Assembly: GCF_003443875.1 (NCBI RefSeq)
Contig: NZ_CP027482.1
Location: forward strand, 3,286,001 to 3,350,000
Direction of reading: 5' to 3'
From: Aeromicrobium sp. A1-2
GTDB taxonomy: Bacteria > Actinomycetota > Actinomycetes > Propionibacteriales > Nocardioidaceae
DNA: 64,000 nt
Made by a program: the position numbers and the translations under genes. The stretch's first letter is position 1. Each line of letters opens with the position of its first letter. Positions 50,735-60,816 of this stretch are shown piece by piece. A model generated the notes under the pieces. That model made no database searches and was not told where the DNA came from. It was given only the letters and a program-made list of their open reading frames with translations.

Positions 50735-51115
50735 ATGACGACCACGACGTTCACGCTGGTACGGCTTCACCATGTCCAGCTCGCCATCCCGCCGGGTGGT
50801 GAGGATGAGTGTCGGGCCTTCTGGAGCGGCGTCCTGGGGCTGGACGAGGTCGAGAAGCCACCGGTCCTGGCGGCGCGTGGCGGGTGCTGGTTCCGGGGTG
50901 GGGGCATCGAGGTCCACTTGGGCGTGGAGCAGGACTTCGTGGCCGCCCGCAAGGCGCACCCCGGCATCCTTGTAAGGGACCTGCTCGACCTGGCGGACGT
51001 CTTGCGTTCCGCCGGGGTCCAGATCACGGAGGACGGAGAGTTCCCGGGGCACGACCGTTTCTACGCGGCGGACCCGTTCGGCAACCGGCTGGAGTTCTTG
51101 GAGTCGCACAACTAA
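50735..51115 (+). CDS. VOC/glyoxalase-fold protein
   Basis: This 126-residue protein has the paired beta-alpha-beta-beta-beta units of the VOC superfamily, with candidate metal or substrate positions in LHHVQLAI, GIEVHLGVEQ and FGNRLEFLESHN. The C-terminal Glu (LEFLE) matches the usual metal ligand. VOC proteins include glyoxalases, dioxygenases and antibiotic-binding proteins, and no specific activity can be assigned. Confidence 0.8.
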   Translation: MTTTTFTLVRLHHVQLAIPPGGEDECRAFWSGVLGLDEVEKPPVLAARGGCWFRGGGIEVHLGVEQDFVAARKAHPGILVRDLLDLADVLRSAGVQITEDGEFPGHDRFYAADPFGNRLEFLESHN

Positions 51116-51179
51116 GGGCTATGGATAACCACTGTAACGGCAGGAAGTTCGTGTCGGTGGTCGCGTCTAGGGTTGAAGT

Positions 51180-52421
51180 ATGTTCGAAGCCGTAGCCACC
51201 GCAGACCTCCTGACCGAGGTGCGTGCGCACGACTTCACGTCCGACCCGATCCACGAGGCGGGCGGCAACCGGATCGACGCAGTCCGCGAGATCGACCGTG
51301 CCGTCCGAGCGCTCCAGGCCGAGCAGGCGACCCAGATCGCTGCCCTGCACGCCGAGCGGTCAGCGGTCATGACCCTGGGCCGCGGAGACCCGACCCTGTC
51401 GGTGATCGGCGAGGTCGCGATGGCCCGCAACATCGGGCCGTGCGCGGCTGCGACCCAGGTTGGCCTGTCCCTTGGTCTGGCCCGGCTGCCGCGGGTGCTA
51501 GAGCTGTTCCGGGACGGCCGCATCTCCGAGCCGGTCGCCCGGGCCGTGGTCAACGAGTCGTGCTCCCTGCACGCCGACGACTTCGTGGTGCTGGACGGCG
51601 AGATCGCGGCCGTCCTTCCCGGGCTCACGCATCTGCAGGCCCGACAGGCGGCCGCGAGGGCCGTGATCCGGATCGACGCCGATGCCGCCCGCATCAGGGC
51701 CGAGCGCAATCGCGCGGACCAGCGGGTTTCGATGTTCCCCGAGACCGACGGTGTCGCGATACTGCAGATGCGCGGTCCGGCCGAGCAGATCCTCGCTGCC
51801 TTCAACACCCTCGATGCCGAGGCGCACAGACTGCGTGCCGCCGGTGACACTCGCACGATCGGCCAGATCATGTGCCAGACGTCGGTCGAGCGGGTCACGG
51901 GACTGGTCCGTGCCGACGGCATCGACGTGGAGGTCGGTCTGGTGCTGGACGCACCGACCTTGGTCGGTGAGGACGGTGAACCCGTCGAGCTGCTCGGATA
52001 CGGGCCTATCGCCCCGTCGGTCGCCGACGACATTATCGCCGCGGCACCCAACCGGTCCGTCCGGCGGCTGCTGGTCGACCCCGTTGACGGCACCCTGGTA
52101 GTCCGCGAACCGCACCGCAGGCACTTCGACTCACCGACCCGCCACTACATACGCACGCGTGACCAGCAGTGCCGGCAGCCCGGATGCGACGGACGCATCC
52201 GCGACGCAGACCACATCGTCGACCACGCGCTGGGTGGCCTCAGCACTACTGCCAATGGTCAAGGGCTATGCAAGCGGTCCCACACGCTCAAGCACCAACC
52301 CGACTGGAAGGTCGTATCCGACGGCAAAGCCACCATCTGGACGACGCCGACGGGCCACTCCTACCGCTCCAGCCCGCCACCGCTGCTCCCACGCGCTGCG
52401 CTGGGCCACCTGCGGCAATAG
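51180..52421 (+). CDS. DUF222-HNH endonuclease protein (13E12-like)
   Basis: This 413-residue protein has the alpha-helical DUF222 region (AARAVIRIDADAARIRAERN) and a C-terminal HNH nuclease with QQCRQPGCDGRIRDADHIVD and NGQGLCKRSHTLKHQ, keeping the His-Asn-His and both Cys-based zinc pairs. These genes occur in many near-identical copies in actinobacteria and are related to the REP13E12 elements of Mycobacterium. They may spread as selfish elements. No flanking repeats are visible here. Confidence 0.88.
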   Translation: MFEAVATADLLTEVRAHDFTSDPIHEAGGNRIDAVREIDRAVRALQAEQATQIAALHAERSAVMTLGRGDPTLSVIGEVAMARNIGPCAAATQVGLSLGLARLPRVLELFRDGRISEPVARAVVNESCSLHADDFVVLDGEIAAVLPGLTHLQARQAAARAVIRIDADAARIRAERNRADQRVSMFPETDGVAILQMRGPAEQILAAFNTLDAEAHRLRAAGDTRTIGQIMCQTSVERVTGLVRADGIDVEVGLVLDAPTLVGEDGEPVELLGYGPIAPSVADDIIAAAPNRSVRRLLVDPVDGTLVVREPHRRHFDSPTRHYIRTRDQQCRQPGCDGRIRDADHIVDHALGGLSTTANGQGLCKRSHTLKHQPDWKVVSDGKATIWTTPTGHSYRSSPPPLLPRAALGHLRQ

Positions 52422-52460
52422 CGCGCGCAGCAGAGATCCGGCGCTTGCCAGACCTTTTGG

Positions 52461-53402
52461 TCAGACGTCGAAGACGACACCGGCGGCGGACTCTGAGGCC
52501 ACCCACAGCTGGTCGGCGAGCTCCTCGTCGCGGGCCACACGCGACATCCCGACGAGCTTGGGTCGGCCACGCATGCCGCGGAATCCGGCCGGACCGACAT
52601 ACTCGCCGCCGGTCAGCGTCGGGTCGGTCGCGGCCATCAGCAGCGGCCAGGCCCCGTGCGACGCCGGCTGCCCGATGATCTTGGTGATCTGATGCATCCC
52701 GATCCCCGGGAGCGACAGTCCATTGACGGTCGGTCCGGTCTTGGTCAGGTTGGTTGAGGCGTAGCCAGGGTGGGCCGGGACGCTCACGACCCCCAGGCCG
52801 GCGGCCTTGGCGCGCCGGTCGAGCTCAAGGGCGAACATCAGGTTTGCGAGCTTGGACTCGCCGTACGTCTGCCAGCGTTGGTACTTCCGGCTCGAGCCGG
52901 CCGGTGTGAGGGCGTCCAGGTCGATGCTGCCGACCGAGGTGTGTGCCATCGAGGAGACCGTGACGACGCGGCTGTTGCTGGCGACCAGCAGCGGCCACAG
53001 CCCGGCGGTCCAGGCGAAGTGGCCCAGGTGGTTGGTGCCCATCTGCAGCTCGAAGCCGTCCGCCGTCAGGGTCAGCTTCGGCGGGATCATGATGCCGGCG
53101 TTGTTGACCAAGATGTCGATGCGGTCGTATGCGGCCGAGACGTCCTTGGCGGCGCGCTTCGCGTCGGCCAGGTCGGCGAGGTCGAGCGACACGACGTCGA
53201 CCTCGGCCCCGGGTGCGTCAACGGTGATCCGGTCGACGGCCTTCTGGGCGCGGCCAGCGTCACGGGCCGTCACGACGAGGCTCGCGCCATGACGGGCCAG
53301 CCCGATCGCGGTGTGCATCGCGGTGTGCACCCACGCCGGTGATGACGGGTCGATCAGGTCCGGCTCGCTTGCCGGTGCGCCATCATGCTTGCGCCAGGTC
53401 AT
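52461..53402 (-). CDS. Short-chain dehydrogenase/reductase with damaged N-terminal motif
   Basis: This 313-residue SDR has the NAG motif (ILVNNAGIM), catalytic Ser (VVTVSSMAH), and Tyr/Lys (YGESKLAN). The TGxxxGIG dinucleotide loop that should lie near residue 20 is absent. The segment reads PSSPAWVHTAMHTAIGLARHG instead. A perfect 12-bp tandem repeat sits exactly there (53305-53328), and another frame at 53326-53352 encodes ITGVGA, resembling part of the missing loop. Two indels may have damaged the cofactor site, so activity is doubtful. The reductase substrate is unknown. Confidence 0.75.
   Translation of the reverse strand: MTWRKHDGAPASEPDLIDPSSPAWVHTAMHTAIGLARHGASLVVTARDAGRAQKAVDRITVDAPGAEVDVVSLDLADLADAKRAAKDVSAAYDRIDILVNNAGIMIPPKLTLTADGFELQMGTNHLGHFAWTAGLWPLLVASNSRVVTVSSMAHTSVGSIDLDALTPAGSSRKYQRWQTYGESKLANLMFALELDRRAKAAGLGVVSVPAHPGYASTNLTKTGPTVNGLSLPGIGMHQITKIIGQPASHGAWPLLMAATDPTLTGGEYVGPAGFRGMRGRPKLVGMSRVARDEELADQLWVASESAAGVVFDV
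53305..53328. repeat. 12-bp tandem duplication in the SDR gene
   Basis: ATCGCGGTGTGC is repeated twice without a gap. It encodes HTAM-HTAI in the SDR and falls where the conserved glycine-rich loop should be. It is a likely product of replication slippage. Confidence 0.9.
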
Positions 53403-53427
53403 GCGCGCCAGCCTAGGGCGTCGGCGC

Positions 53428-54225
53428 TCAGGGCGTGACTGCCATGACGGCAAGCGTCGCGCGGCCGAGGTCCTGGTCGCCATCGATATCGACCTCGACG
53501 CGGTCCGCCGTACGGCGTCCGGCAGCCAGGACGGTGAAGGTCTCGGTCGACATCGTGAGCGTTGTCGACGGCTGGTCGAAGTGCTCGACTCGAGCGGCAC
53601 GTCCGTCCTCGCCGATCCGCACCACAAGCTCGAGCGGGGTCGGGCCAGTTACCTGCCAGCGAACCGTCGACTCCGCCGGCGGCTTGACCCGCTTGCCCAG
53701 GATCATCGGCATCGCGAACGAGAACGCCATCACGACGACTTGCGCTCCGGTGGAGTCCAGACCACCCGGGCGACCGGTTGCCCGGCGGATGTCCTGCTCG
53801 TGCACCCACATGTCGATCGTGCGGTTGCGGAGCAGGGTGTCCCAGCTCCACGCCACGCCTCCCGGGGTGACCGGGGCCGGTGTCGCCGGATCGTCGGGAA
53901 GATCGGTCAGCTGACCGATGCGGCGCTCGACCCCGGCGGCCAGCTCGGCGATGAGCTCGGCAGGTGTGTGCGTCTCGCGAGCCTCGACGCCGACCGCGGT
54001 GTGCAACGGGTCGATCTCGTGGGCGCCCGAGGGCTCGTAGTCGCCGGGCTCGGTTTTGGTCAGCTCGGTCTCGAGATCGGCCAGGTGCGCCATGACGTCC
54101 TTGACGGTCCAGCCGGGACAGTCGGTCGGGAGTGCCCACTCGGCATCGTCGAGCTCAGCGGCCAGGGCGAGGACTGCCTCGACCGACTCGCGCCAACCTC
54201 GGACGTACATCTCGAGCAGATTCAT
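53428..54225 (-). CDS. Mycothiol-dependent maleylpyruvate-isomerase-like protein
   Basis: This 265-residue protein has the MDMPI N-terminal helical bundle (TDCPGWTVKDVMAHLADLE, with the metal-binding His) and a C-terminal domain. Family members use mycothiol in ring-cleavage or detoxification steps. It begins inside the stop of the upstream minus-strand membrane-protein gene (4-bp overlap). The substrate is unknown. A relative of the same superfamily lies in the acyl-CoA operon at 6.9 kb. Confidence 0.82.
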   Translation of the reverse strand: MNLLEMYVRGWRESVEAVLALAAELDDAEWALPTDCPGWTVKDVMAHLADLETELTKTEPGDYEPSGAHEIDPLHTAVGVEARETHTPAELIAELAAGVERRIGQLTDLPDDPATPAPVTPGGVAWSWDTLLRNRTIDMWVHEQDIRRATGRPGGLDSTGAQVVVMAFSFAMPMILGKRVKPPAESTVRWQVTGPTPLELVVRIGEDGRAARVEHFDQPSTTLTMSTETFTVLAAGRRTADRVEVDIDGDQDLGRATLAVMAVTP

Positions 54226-54755
54226 GGGGTTCGCTCCTTGCGGGACTGACGGCGGCTGTAGAAGATGTAGCCCGCGAAGACTGCACCAACCGCGACGCCC
54301 AGCACGCCGATGCCATTGCCGGTGTTGGCGCGGGACTGGAAGCCGGAGACCACGGCGAAGCCGTAGGTCGCGTTGTCGACGCGCTTATCCTCTGGCGAGC
54401 ACTGGATCTTCAACCCGTTCGAGCCGTCGCTGAGCAGCCCGACCAGGTGCCACTGGTTGCCGTCGTTGTCGACCGTGATGTCGAGGGCGGCGTCAGGGAC
54501 CGGGACCTTCTTCTTGCCGGGGGTCGTGGCCCGGCAGCCGACCGAGCGGTCAGGCTGCACGATGTCGGTAAAGACTGCGACGCTCCCGTCCGCGGCGTCC
54601 GCCCGGGTCGTCGTGGGTGAAACCGTCACCTCGCGCACGGGGTCCCACGCGCTCGCTGCGACGACTGTGCCGATCATGACGCTGCCCAGCGCGACGACGA
54701 AGGCCGCGAGGTACCACAGCGGATTGGTCGGTCTCACGAAGCAACTTTCGCACAT
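54222..54755 (-). CDS. Membrane protein of unknown function
   Basis: From the ATG at 54755 (GGAG four bases upstream) this gives 177 residues. A GTG at 54737 would start at [10 protein letters not shown] and is also plausible. One helix near the N-terminus ([20 protein letters not shown]), an outside region of ~90 residues (with VGCRA and IQCSPE cysteines that could pair), and a second helix ([19 protein letters not shown]) with a basic end are visible. I do not recognise the family. It is coupled to the MDMPI-like gene. Confidence 0.65.
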   Translation of the reverse strand: MCESCFVRPTNPLWYLAAFVVALGSVMIGTVVAASAWDPVREVTVSPTTTRADAADGSVAVFTDIVQPDRSVGCRATTPGKKKVPVPDAALDITVDNDGNQWHLVGLLSDGSNGLKIQCSPEDKRVDNATYGFAVVSGFQSRANTGNGIGVLGVAVGAVFAGYIFYSRRQSRKERTP

Positions 54756-54786
54756 GGGACTCCGCCGGGCCGTGCCAGACGCGCGC

Positions 54787-54800
54787 CCGGGACCAACGGC
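54787..54800. promoter_or_regulatory. DosR-box-like site upstream of phosphoketolase
   Basis: GGGACCAACGGCCC matches 12 of 14 positions of the pattern GGGACYWWRGTCCC. It lies 87 bp before the phosphoketolase ATG. Another palindrome, CGGGTCCTGGACCCG, follows at 54805-54819. A better match is found before the universal stress gene at a similar distance. Confidence 0.5.
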
Positions 54801-54886
54801 CCTTGTCGGGTCCTGGACCCGATGACAGGCTCGCAGCAGTGCCGGGTGCCCGTCGGTGGGCGCCGGCGGGAGACGCGGGAGCCACG

Positions 54887-57262
54887 ATGAGCGACACCAT
54901 GGGCCTGATCGAGCGAGACCTCGACGACGAGCTTGAGCTGATTGACGCCTACTGGCGCGCAGCCAACTATCTGTCCGTCGGGCAGATCTACCTGATGGAC
55001 AACCCGCTGCTGCGGGAGCCGCTGCGGCCGGAGCACGTCAAGCCCCGCCTGCTGGGGCACTGGGGCACGACTCCGGGTCTCAACCTCCTGTACGCGCACA
55101 TGAACCGGGTCATCCGCGACCGCGACCTCAACGTCCTCTACGTGACCGGGCCGGGCCACGGTGGACCGGGCCTGGTCGCCAACGCCTATCTGGACGGCAC
55201 CTACTCCGAGGTCTACCCCTCGGTCGGCCGGGACGTACCCGGCATGCGCGAGCTGTTCCGCCAATTCTCCTTCCCGGGCGGGATCCCGAGCCATGTCGCG
55301 CCGGAGACGCCGGGCTCGATCCACGAGGGCGGCGAGCTCGGCTACGCCTTGGTCCACGCGTATGGCGCAGTGTTCGACAATCCCGACCTGGTCGCACTGT
55401 GCGTCGTCGGCGACGGTGAGGCCGAGACCGGGCCGCTGGCCGCGAGCTGGCACTCCAACAAGTTCCTCAACCCCGTGACCGACGGCGCCGTGCTTCCCGT
55501 GCTGCACCTGAACGGCTACAAGATCGCGAACCCCACGGTGCTCGCCCGCATCCCGGAGGACGAGCTGGTCGAGCTCATGCGCGGATACGGCCACGAGCCG
55601 CTGTTCGTGGTCGGCGACGACCCTGCTGACGTCCACCGACAGATGGCTGATGCGATGGACCGGGCCATGGATCGGATCGCTCTGATCCAGCAGTCCGCCC
55701 GGAGCGGCCGCCAGACGGAACGGCCCCGGTGGCCAATGATCGTATTGCGGACCCCCAAGGGCTGGACCGGTCCGGCGATCGTGGACGGACTGCCGGTCGA
55801 GGGAACCTGGCGGGCCCACCAGGTTCCGTTGGCGCAGACCCGCCCCATCGCCGAGCACCGGGCGCAGCTCGAGTTGTGGATGCGGAGCTATCGGCCCGAG
55901 GAGCTGTTCGACGAGGACGGCCGACTCATCCCCGAGCTGCAGGCGCTGACGCCCGCGGGGGCGCGGCGGATGAGCGCCACCCCCCACGCCAACGGCGGAT
56001 TGCTGCTGCGTGACCTGGTCATGCCGGACTTCCGCGACTTCGCCGTCGAGGTGGACCGGCCCGCGGCCCACCTCAGTGAGGCGACGCGCGTCCTGGGCAC
56101 GATGCTGGCCGGTGTCATCGAGGCCAATCCGGACAGGTTTCGACTCATGGGTCCGGACGAGACCGCCTCGAACCGGCTCGGTGGGGTGTTCGAGCAGACC
56201 GGCCGTGCGTGGAACGCCATCACGGTGCCCGGTGACACGGATCTGGCGGTGGACGGCAGGGTCATGGAGGTCCTGTCCGAGCACCTGTGCCAGGGCTGGC
56301 TCGAGGGCTACCTCCTGACCGGTCGCCACGGGTTGTTCAACTGCTACGAGGCGTTCATCCACATCGTCGACTCGATGTTCAACCAGCACGCCAAGTGGCT
56401 CAAGTCGACGCGGCGGATCCCTTGGCGCGCCCCGATCGCATCGCTCAACTACCTGTTGACCTCGCACGTGTGGCGCCAGGACAACAATGGCTTCTCGCAC
56501 CAGGACCCGGGATTCCTGGACCACGTCATCAACAAGAAGTCCGAGATCGTGCGGGTCTACCTCCCGCCGGACACCAACACCCTGTTGTCGGTGGCCGACC
56601 ACTGCCTTCGCAGCCACGACTACGTCAATGTCATCGTCGCGGGCAAGCAGCCCGCACTGACCTACCTGACGATCGACGAGGCAGTCGCCCACTGCACCCG
56701 TGGACTCGGCATCTGGCCGTGGGCCAGCAGCGATGACGGTGATCCGGACGTCGTGATGGCCTGCTGCGGGGACATCCCGACGCTCGAGACCATCGCAGCG
56801 GTCGACCTGCTGCGCAAACACCTGCCAGACCTGAAGGTGCGGGTCATCAACGTCGTGGACCTGATGCGCCTCGAGCCGGAGAGCGAGCACCCGCACGGCC
56901 TGTCGGACCGGGACTTCGACGCCCTGTTCACGACCGACAAGCCGGTCCTGTTCGCCTTCCACGGCTATCCGTCGTTGATCCACCGCCTGACCTACCGGCG
57001 CACCAACCACGACAACATCCACGTGCGCGGCTACAAGGAGGAGGGGACCACCACGACCCCCTTCGACATGGTCATGCTAAACGATCTTGATCGCTTCCAC
57101 CTCGTGATGGACGTCATCGACCGCGTGCCGGCGCTCGGCTCGAGGTCTGCGGTGCTCCGTCAGGAGATGTCCGATGCGCGGCTCGCGGCTCGCGCCTACA
57201 CCCGTGAGCACGGCGAGGACGATCCCGTGATCGCGGGCTGGACCTGGCCCGAGCGGGCATGA
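54887..57262 (+). CDS. xfp: Xylulose-5-phosphate/fructose-6-phosphate phosphoketolase
   Basis: The ATG at 54887 (after CGGGAGCC) gives 791 residues, the normal family length. The signatures GPGHGGPG and [11 protein letters not shown], and the thiamine-binding region around them, identify the enzyme. It splits xylulose-5-P or fructose-6-P with phosphate into acetyl-P and a triose or tetrose phosphate. The acetate kinase gene overlaps its stop by 4 bp, so acetyl-P is turned directly into ATP and acetate. Position in a DevR-type island suggests induction under low oxygen. Confidence 0.93.
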   Translation: MSDTMGLIERDLDDELELIDAYWRAANYLSVGQIYLMDNPLLREPLRPEHVKPRLLGHWGTTPGLNLLYAHMNRVIRDRDLNVLYVTGPGHGGPGLVANAYLDGTYSEVYPSVGRDVPGMRELFRQFSFPGGIPSHVAPETPGSIHEGGELGYALVHAYGAVFDNPDLVALCVVGDGEAETGPLAASWHSNKFLNPVTDGAVLPVLHLNGYKIANPTVLARIPEDELVELMRGYGHEPLFVVGDDPADVHRQMADAMDRAMDRIALIQQSARSGRQTERPRWPMIVLRTPKGWTGPAIVDGLPVEGTWRAHQVPLAQTRPIAEHRAQLELWMRSYRPEELFDEDGRLIPELQALTPAGARRMSATPHANGGLLLRDLVMPDFRDFAVEVDRPAAHLSEATRVLGTMLAGVIEANPDRFRLMGPDETASNRLGGVFEQTGRAWNAITVPGDTDLAVDGRVMEVLSEHLCQGWLEGYLLTGRHGLFNCYEAFIHIVDSMFNQHAKWLKSTRRIPWRAPIASLNYLLTSHVWRQDNNGFSHQDPGFLDHVINKKSEIVRVYLPPDTNTLLSVADHCLRSHDYVNVIVAGKQPALTYLTIDEAVAHCTRGLGIWPWASSDDGDPDVVMACCGDIPTLETIAAVDLLRKHLPDLKVRVINVVDLMRLEPESEHPHGLSDRDFDALFTTDKPVLFAFHGYPSLIHRLTYRRTNHDNIHVRGYKEEGTTTTPFDMVMLNDLDRFHLVMDVIDRVPALGSRSAVLRQEMSDARLAARAYTREHGEDDPVIAGWTWPERA

Positions 57263-58380
57263 CGGCCAGGGTCCTGGTCGTCAATGCCGGGTCGTCGAGC
57301 CTCAAGCTCCGGCTGCTCGGGGTCGGCGACGTGGTCGAACGATCGGCCGACCTGACCGCGGGCCCTGGCGGCATCGACCCGGTGGATCTTGCCGCCGCGC
57401 TTCAGGGCTGGGAGATGCCCGACGTCGTGGGCCATCGGGTCGTGCACGGCGGCACCCGTTTCGATGCCCCCGTCCGGATCGATGCGGGAGTGCGCCGCGA
57501 GCTGGAGGAGCTCACGGCGCTGGCGCCGCTGCACCAGCCCAAGTCGCTCGCGGCCCTCGACGCGGTCACCGCGGTCCTGCCCGACACGCCCGCGGTGGCC
57601 TGCTTCGACACCGCGTTCCACACCACGATCCCCGAGGCCGCAGCGACCTACGCCGTCCCGCTGGAGTGGCGCGAGCAGTATGCGATCCGCCGGTACGGCT
57701 TTCACGGCCTCTCGCACTCGTACGCCGCGCGGCGGGCCGGCGAGATGACCGGCCGGCCCTCGGCCGACCTGGGGATCGTCACGTGTCACATCGGCGCGGG
57801 CGCCTCCATCTGTGCGGTCAGGGCTGGTCGCAGCGTCGACACGACGATGGGGTTCACGCCGCTTGAGGGGGTCGTGATGGCGACCCGCTCCGGCAGCATC
57901 GACCCGGGCCTGGTCCTGTGGCTCGAGGAGCACGAGGGCCTGTCCCCTCACCAGGTCACCGAGGCGCTGGAGCAGCGGTCGGGCCTGGCCGCGCTGGCCG
58001 GCACGTCCGACCTGCAGGAGGTCGAGCAAAGGGCCGCGCGCGGCGACGACCGGGCGATCCTCGCCCTCGACGTCTACGTCCACAGCCTGGTCGGCGGGAT
58101 TGCCTCGATGACCGCTTCGGCCGGCGGTGTCGATGTCCTGGTGTTCACGGGAGGTGTCGGCGAGAACTCCGCGCTCGTGCGGCAGCGGACGACAGACGGC
58201 CTGGCGCACCTGGGCGTCGGCGTTGATCCGAGGCTCAACTCCGGGGCCGTGCCGGACGGCGAGGTCACCGCCACCGGCGCCACGGTGCGTACGCTGGTTG
58301 TCGCCGCGCGTGAGGACGTGCAGATCGCCGCCGGGGCGCGGTCCATATTTCCCGGGACCTTCGACCCTCGACACGCCTGA
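57259..58380 (+). CDS. ackA: Acetate kinase
   Basis: This 373-residue ASKHA-fold kinase has [51 protein letters not shown]-like TCHIGAGAS and [10 protein letters not shown]. It converts acetyl phosphate and ADP to acetate and ATP, using the product of the phosphoketolase encoded directly upstream (ATGA overlap). No phosphate acetyltransferase gene is present, so this is a phosphoketolase shunt rather than the usual Pta-AckA pair. Confidence 0.93.
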   Translation: MTARVLVVNAGSSSLKLRLLGVGDVVERSADLTAGPGGIDPVDLAAALQGWEMPDVVGHRVVHGGTRFDAPVRIDAGVRRELEELTALAPLHQPKSLAALDAVTAVLPDTPAVACFDTAFHTTIPEAAATYAVPLEWREQYAIRRYGFHGLSHSYAARRAGEMTGRPSADLGIVTCHIGAGASICAVRAGRSVDTTMGFTPLEGVVMATRSGSIDPGLVLWLEEHEGLSPHQVTEALEQRSGLAALAGTSDLQEVEQRAARGDDRAILALDVYVHSLVGGIASMTASAGGVDVLVFTGGVGENSALVRQRTTDGLAHLGVGVDPRLNSGAVPDGEVTATGATVRTLVVAAREDVQIAAGARSIFPGTFDPRHA

Positions 58381-58425
58381 GCTGCGGCTTGATACTGAAC
58401 CGATGCCCACGACGAGGAGCTGTAG

Positions 58426-59067
58426 ATGACGATCCGTGTCTTCCTGCTGGATGACCACGAGGTCGTGCGCACCGGACTCCGTCAGCTGCTGGAGAGCGGC
58501 GGCGACATCGAGGTCGTCGGTGAGGCCGGCACCGCCGCGGCCGCGCTCGCGCGGATCCCGGCGCTCAAGCCCGATGTCGCGGTGCTCGACGCTCGACTCC
58601 CTGACGGCAGCGGCATCGAGGTGTGTCGGCAGGTGCGTTCGTCGCACCCCCAGACCAAGGCCATCATCCTGACGTCCTACGACGACGACGAGGCCCTGTT
58701 CGCCGCGATCATGGCCGGCGCGGCCGGCTACGTCCTCAAGCAGGTCACGGGTCAGGACCTGATCGCCGCGGTACGTCACGTCGCCGCGGGTGGCTCGCTG
58801 CTCGACCCCAGCGTCACGGCCAAGGTCATGGAGCGGTTGCGCGATGGTGCCCCCGGTGAGCCGGACGAGCTCAAGGACCTGACCGCGCAGGAGCGACGGA
58901 TCCTCGAGCTCGTGGCCGAGGGACTGACCAACCGGCAGATCGGCGAGCGGCTGTTTCTCGCCGAGAAGACCGTCAAGAACTACATGTCCAACGTGCTGTC
59001 CAAGCTCGGTCTGGAACGCCGGACCCAGGCCGCGGTGTTCGCCAGCCGGCTCCTCGACGACCGCTGA
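58426..59067 (+). CDS. devR: DevR/DosR-like response regulator
   Basis: This 213-residue NarL-type regulator starts IRVFLLDDHEVVRTGLRQLL, has phospho-acceptor Asp55 in VLDARLPDGSG, Thr in IILTSYDDD, Lys in VLKQVTG, and a C-terminal helix-turn-helix (EGLTNRQIGERLFLAEKTVK). The sequence pattern is that of DosR (DevR), the hypoxia/NO regulator. It converges on a double-GAF kinase gene with one base between stops. It likely controls the neighbouring stress genes through GGGAC-type palindromes. Confidence 0.88.
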   Translation: MTIRVFLLDDHEVVRTGLRQLLESGGDIEVVGEAGTAAAALARIPALKPDVAVLDARLPDGSGIEVCRQVRSSHPQTKAIILTSYDDDEALFAAIMAGAAGYVLKQVTGQDLIAAVRHVAAGGSLLDPSVTAKVMERLRDGAPGEPDELKDLTAQERRILELVAEGLTNRQIGERLFLAEKTVKNYMSNVLSKLGLERRTQAAVFASRLLDDR

Positions 59068-59068
59068 C

Positions 59069-60751
59069 TCAGGTCGGCACGGTCCAGGCGAGCCGGGTGC
59101 CACCGCTCGCTGCCGTGTGGATCCCGAACTCGCCGCCACGCTCCTCGGCGCGCCGACGCAGGTTGGCGAGGCCACTGAGCCGCGGCGACTCGCCAGGTCC
59201 GACGCCATCGTCGGTGATCTCGATCGAGACGTGTCCCGAGACGGCCGAGACGGTGACCTCGACGGCTGCCGGCCCGGCATGGCGGACCGCGTTCGCCAGG
59301 CCCTCGGTGACGACGGCGGAGATGTCGTCGGTCAGGTCGCCCGAGACCATCAGGTCGACGGGACCGAGGAAAACCACCCGCGGTCGGTGAGCCAGCTGAT
59401 CGGCCACCCGGTCGACGATCTCGAGGATCCGGGCCCGGACACTGACGGTCGTGGACTCCGGATCGCGCTGCATCGCGAAGATGCTCTGCCGAATCTGCGC
59501 GATCGCGCCGTCGATCTCCACGATCTGAGCGGTGATCCGCGCCGCGGTGTCGGGGTCGGCGCCGGCGGCGGCGGCCTGCAGGCTCAGCCCCGTGCCGAAC
59601 AGTCGTTGGATGACGTGGTCGTGCAGGTCTCGCGCGATCCGGCTGCGGTCCTCCAGGAGGGCCACGCGCCGCCGGCTCCGGCGGGACTCGGATCGGTCGA
59701 TCGCGACGCTGACGTGGCTGGCGAACGACATGCCCATGTCGAGGTCCCGCGCGCTGAACGGCGGCCGTCCGACGGCGCGCGACAGGGTCAGCAGCCCGGT
59801 CGTGCGCTCGCCTTGCGAGAACGGGATGATGACCGAGTTGCCGAGCATCGCGTGGCGACAGAAGTCGTGCTTCCGGTCCGCGCTGAACTCGCCGACCAGG
59901 ATCGGCTCGCCAGTCTGGATCGCCTCCGCGGCGATCGTGTTCTCCAGGGCGAACGACATCGTCGTGAGCTCGGCAGCGCCAATACCGGCTGCCCGGTCGA
60001 GGAGGATCTCCGAGCCGGAGACTCGGCCGATGCTGACCAGGTCGGCACCGGCCAGCTCGAGGACCTGCTCGACGATGACTCCGAGGTGTTCCTCCTCCTC
60101 GTCGTCCCGCATGAGCCGGCGGGCGGTGTCCGCGAGGGCGGTCGACCACCGTTCGCGGTAGGCGGAGTCATCGAACAGCCGGGCGTTCTCGATCGCGATG
60201 CCGGCGGTGGCGGCGAGGGCCTGCGCGAGCTCCTCGTCGTCGGCCGAGAAGGCGCCGTTGATGCTGTCGGTCAGGTAGAGGTTGCCGTAGACCTCGTCGC
60301 GCACGCGGATCGGCACGCCGAGGAAGTTCTCCATCGGCGGGTGGTGGGCGGGGAAGCCGCTGGACCGTGCGTCCGACTTGATGCGCTTCAGGCGCACGGG
60401 CTGGGGGTCGTCAATCAGCGCGCCGAGCAGTCCCTTCCCCTCGGGCAGGTGGCCGATCTGCTGGACGACCGCGGGCTCCATGCCGCGGTGGATGAACTGC
60501 TCGAGCCGACGTTCGTCGCCGATCACGCCCATCGCGCAGTAGCGGGCCTGGATCAGCTCCATGCCGATCTCGACGATGCGGCGTAGCACGCTGGGCAGGT
60601 CGAGATCGCTCGTCAGGTCGTTGTTGACCCGGATCAGGTCGCGCATCCGTGACTGCGACGTCATCATCTGCTCGCCGCGCTCCACGAGCTGCGCGAGCAC
60701 AGCCTCGAACTCCAGCTTCGGGCCGGTCATCGATGGGCGCTGCTTGGTCAT
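59069..60751 (-). CDS. devS: DevS/DosT-like double-GAF sensor histidine kinase
   Basis: This 560-residue cytoplasmic kinase has two GAF domains (about residues 60-205 and 225-370), HisKA_3 with the His in IARDLHDHVIQRLFG, and a HATPase domain (DGVGPGESPRLSGL). GAF-1 keeps the segment FPAHHPPMENFLGVP, which in mycobacterial DevS/DosT contains the heme-binding His, so this may be an oxygen/NO/CO or redox sensor. In Mycobacterium devR and devS are in one operon, whereas here they face each other tail-to-tail. A DosR-box-like site lies upstream of its start. Confidence 0.88.
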   Translation of the reverse strand: MTKQRPSMTGPKLEFEAVLAQLVERGEQMMTSQSRMRDLIRVNNDLTSDLDLPSVLRRIVEIGMELIQARYCAMGVIGDERRLEQFIHRGMEPAVVQQIGHLPEGKGLLGALIDDPQPVRLKRIKSDARSSGFPAHHPPMENFLGVPIRVRDEVYGNLYLTDSINGAFSADDEELAQALAATAGIAIENARLFDDSAYRERWSTALADTARRLMRDDEEEEHLGVIVEQVLELAGADLVSIGRVSGSEILLDRAAGIGAAELTTMSFALENTIAAEAIQTGEPILVGEFSADRKHDFCRHAMLGNSVIIPFSQGERTTGLLTLSRAVGRPPFSARDLDMGMSFASHVSVAIDRSESRRSRRRVALLEDRSRIARDLHDHVIQRLFGTGLSLQAAAAGADPDTAARITAQIVEIDGAIAQIRQSIFAMQRDPESTTVSVRARILEIVDRVADQLAHRPRVVFLGPVDLMVSGDLTDDISAVVTEGLANAVRHAGPAAVEVTVSAVSGHVSIEITDDGVGPGESPRLSGLANLRRRAEERGGEFGIHTAASGGTRLAWTVPT

Positions 60752-60816
60752 CGTGGGCCCGCTTGAGTGGTCACGTGCCCGACATTACGCGGGTGGAGTC
60801 TCAGCCCGCCATCGAT

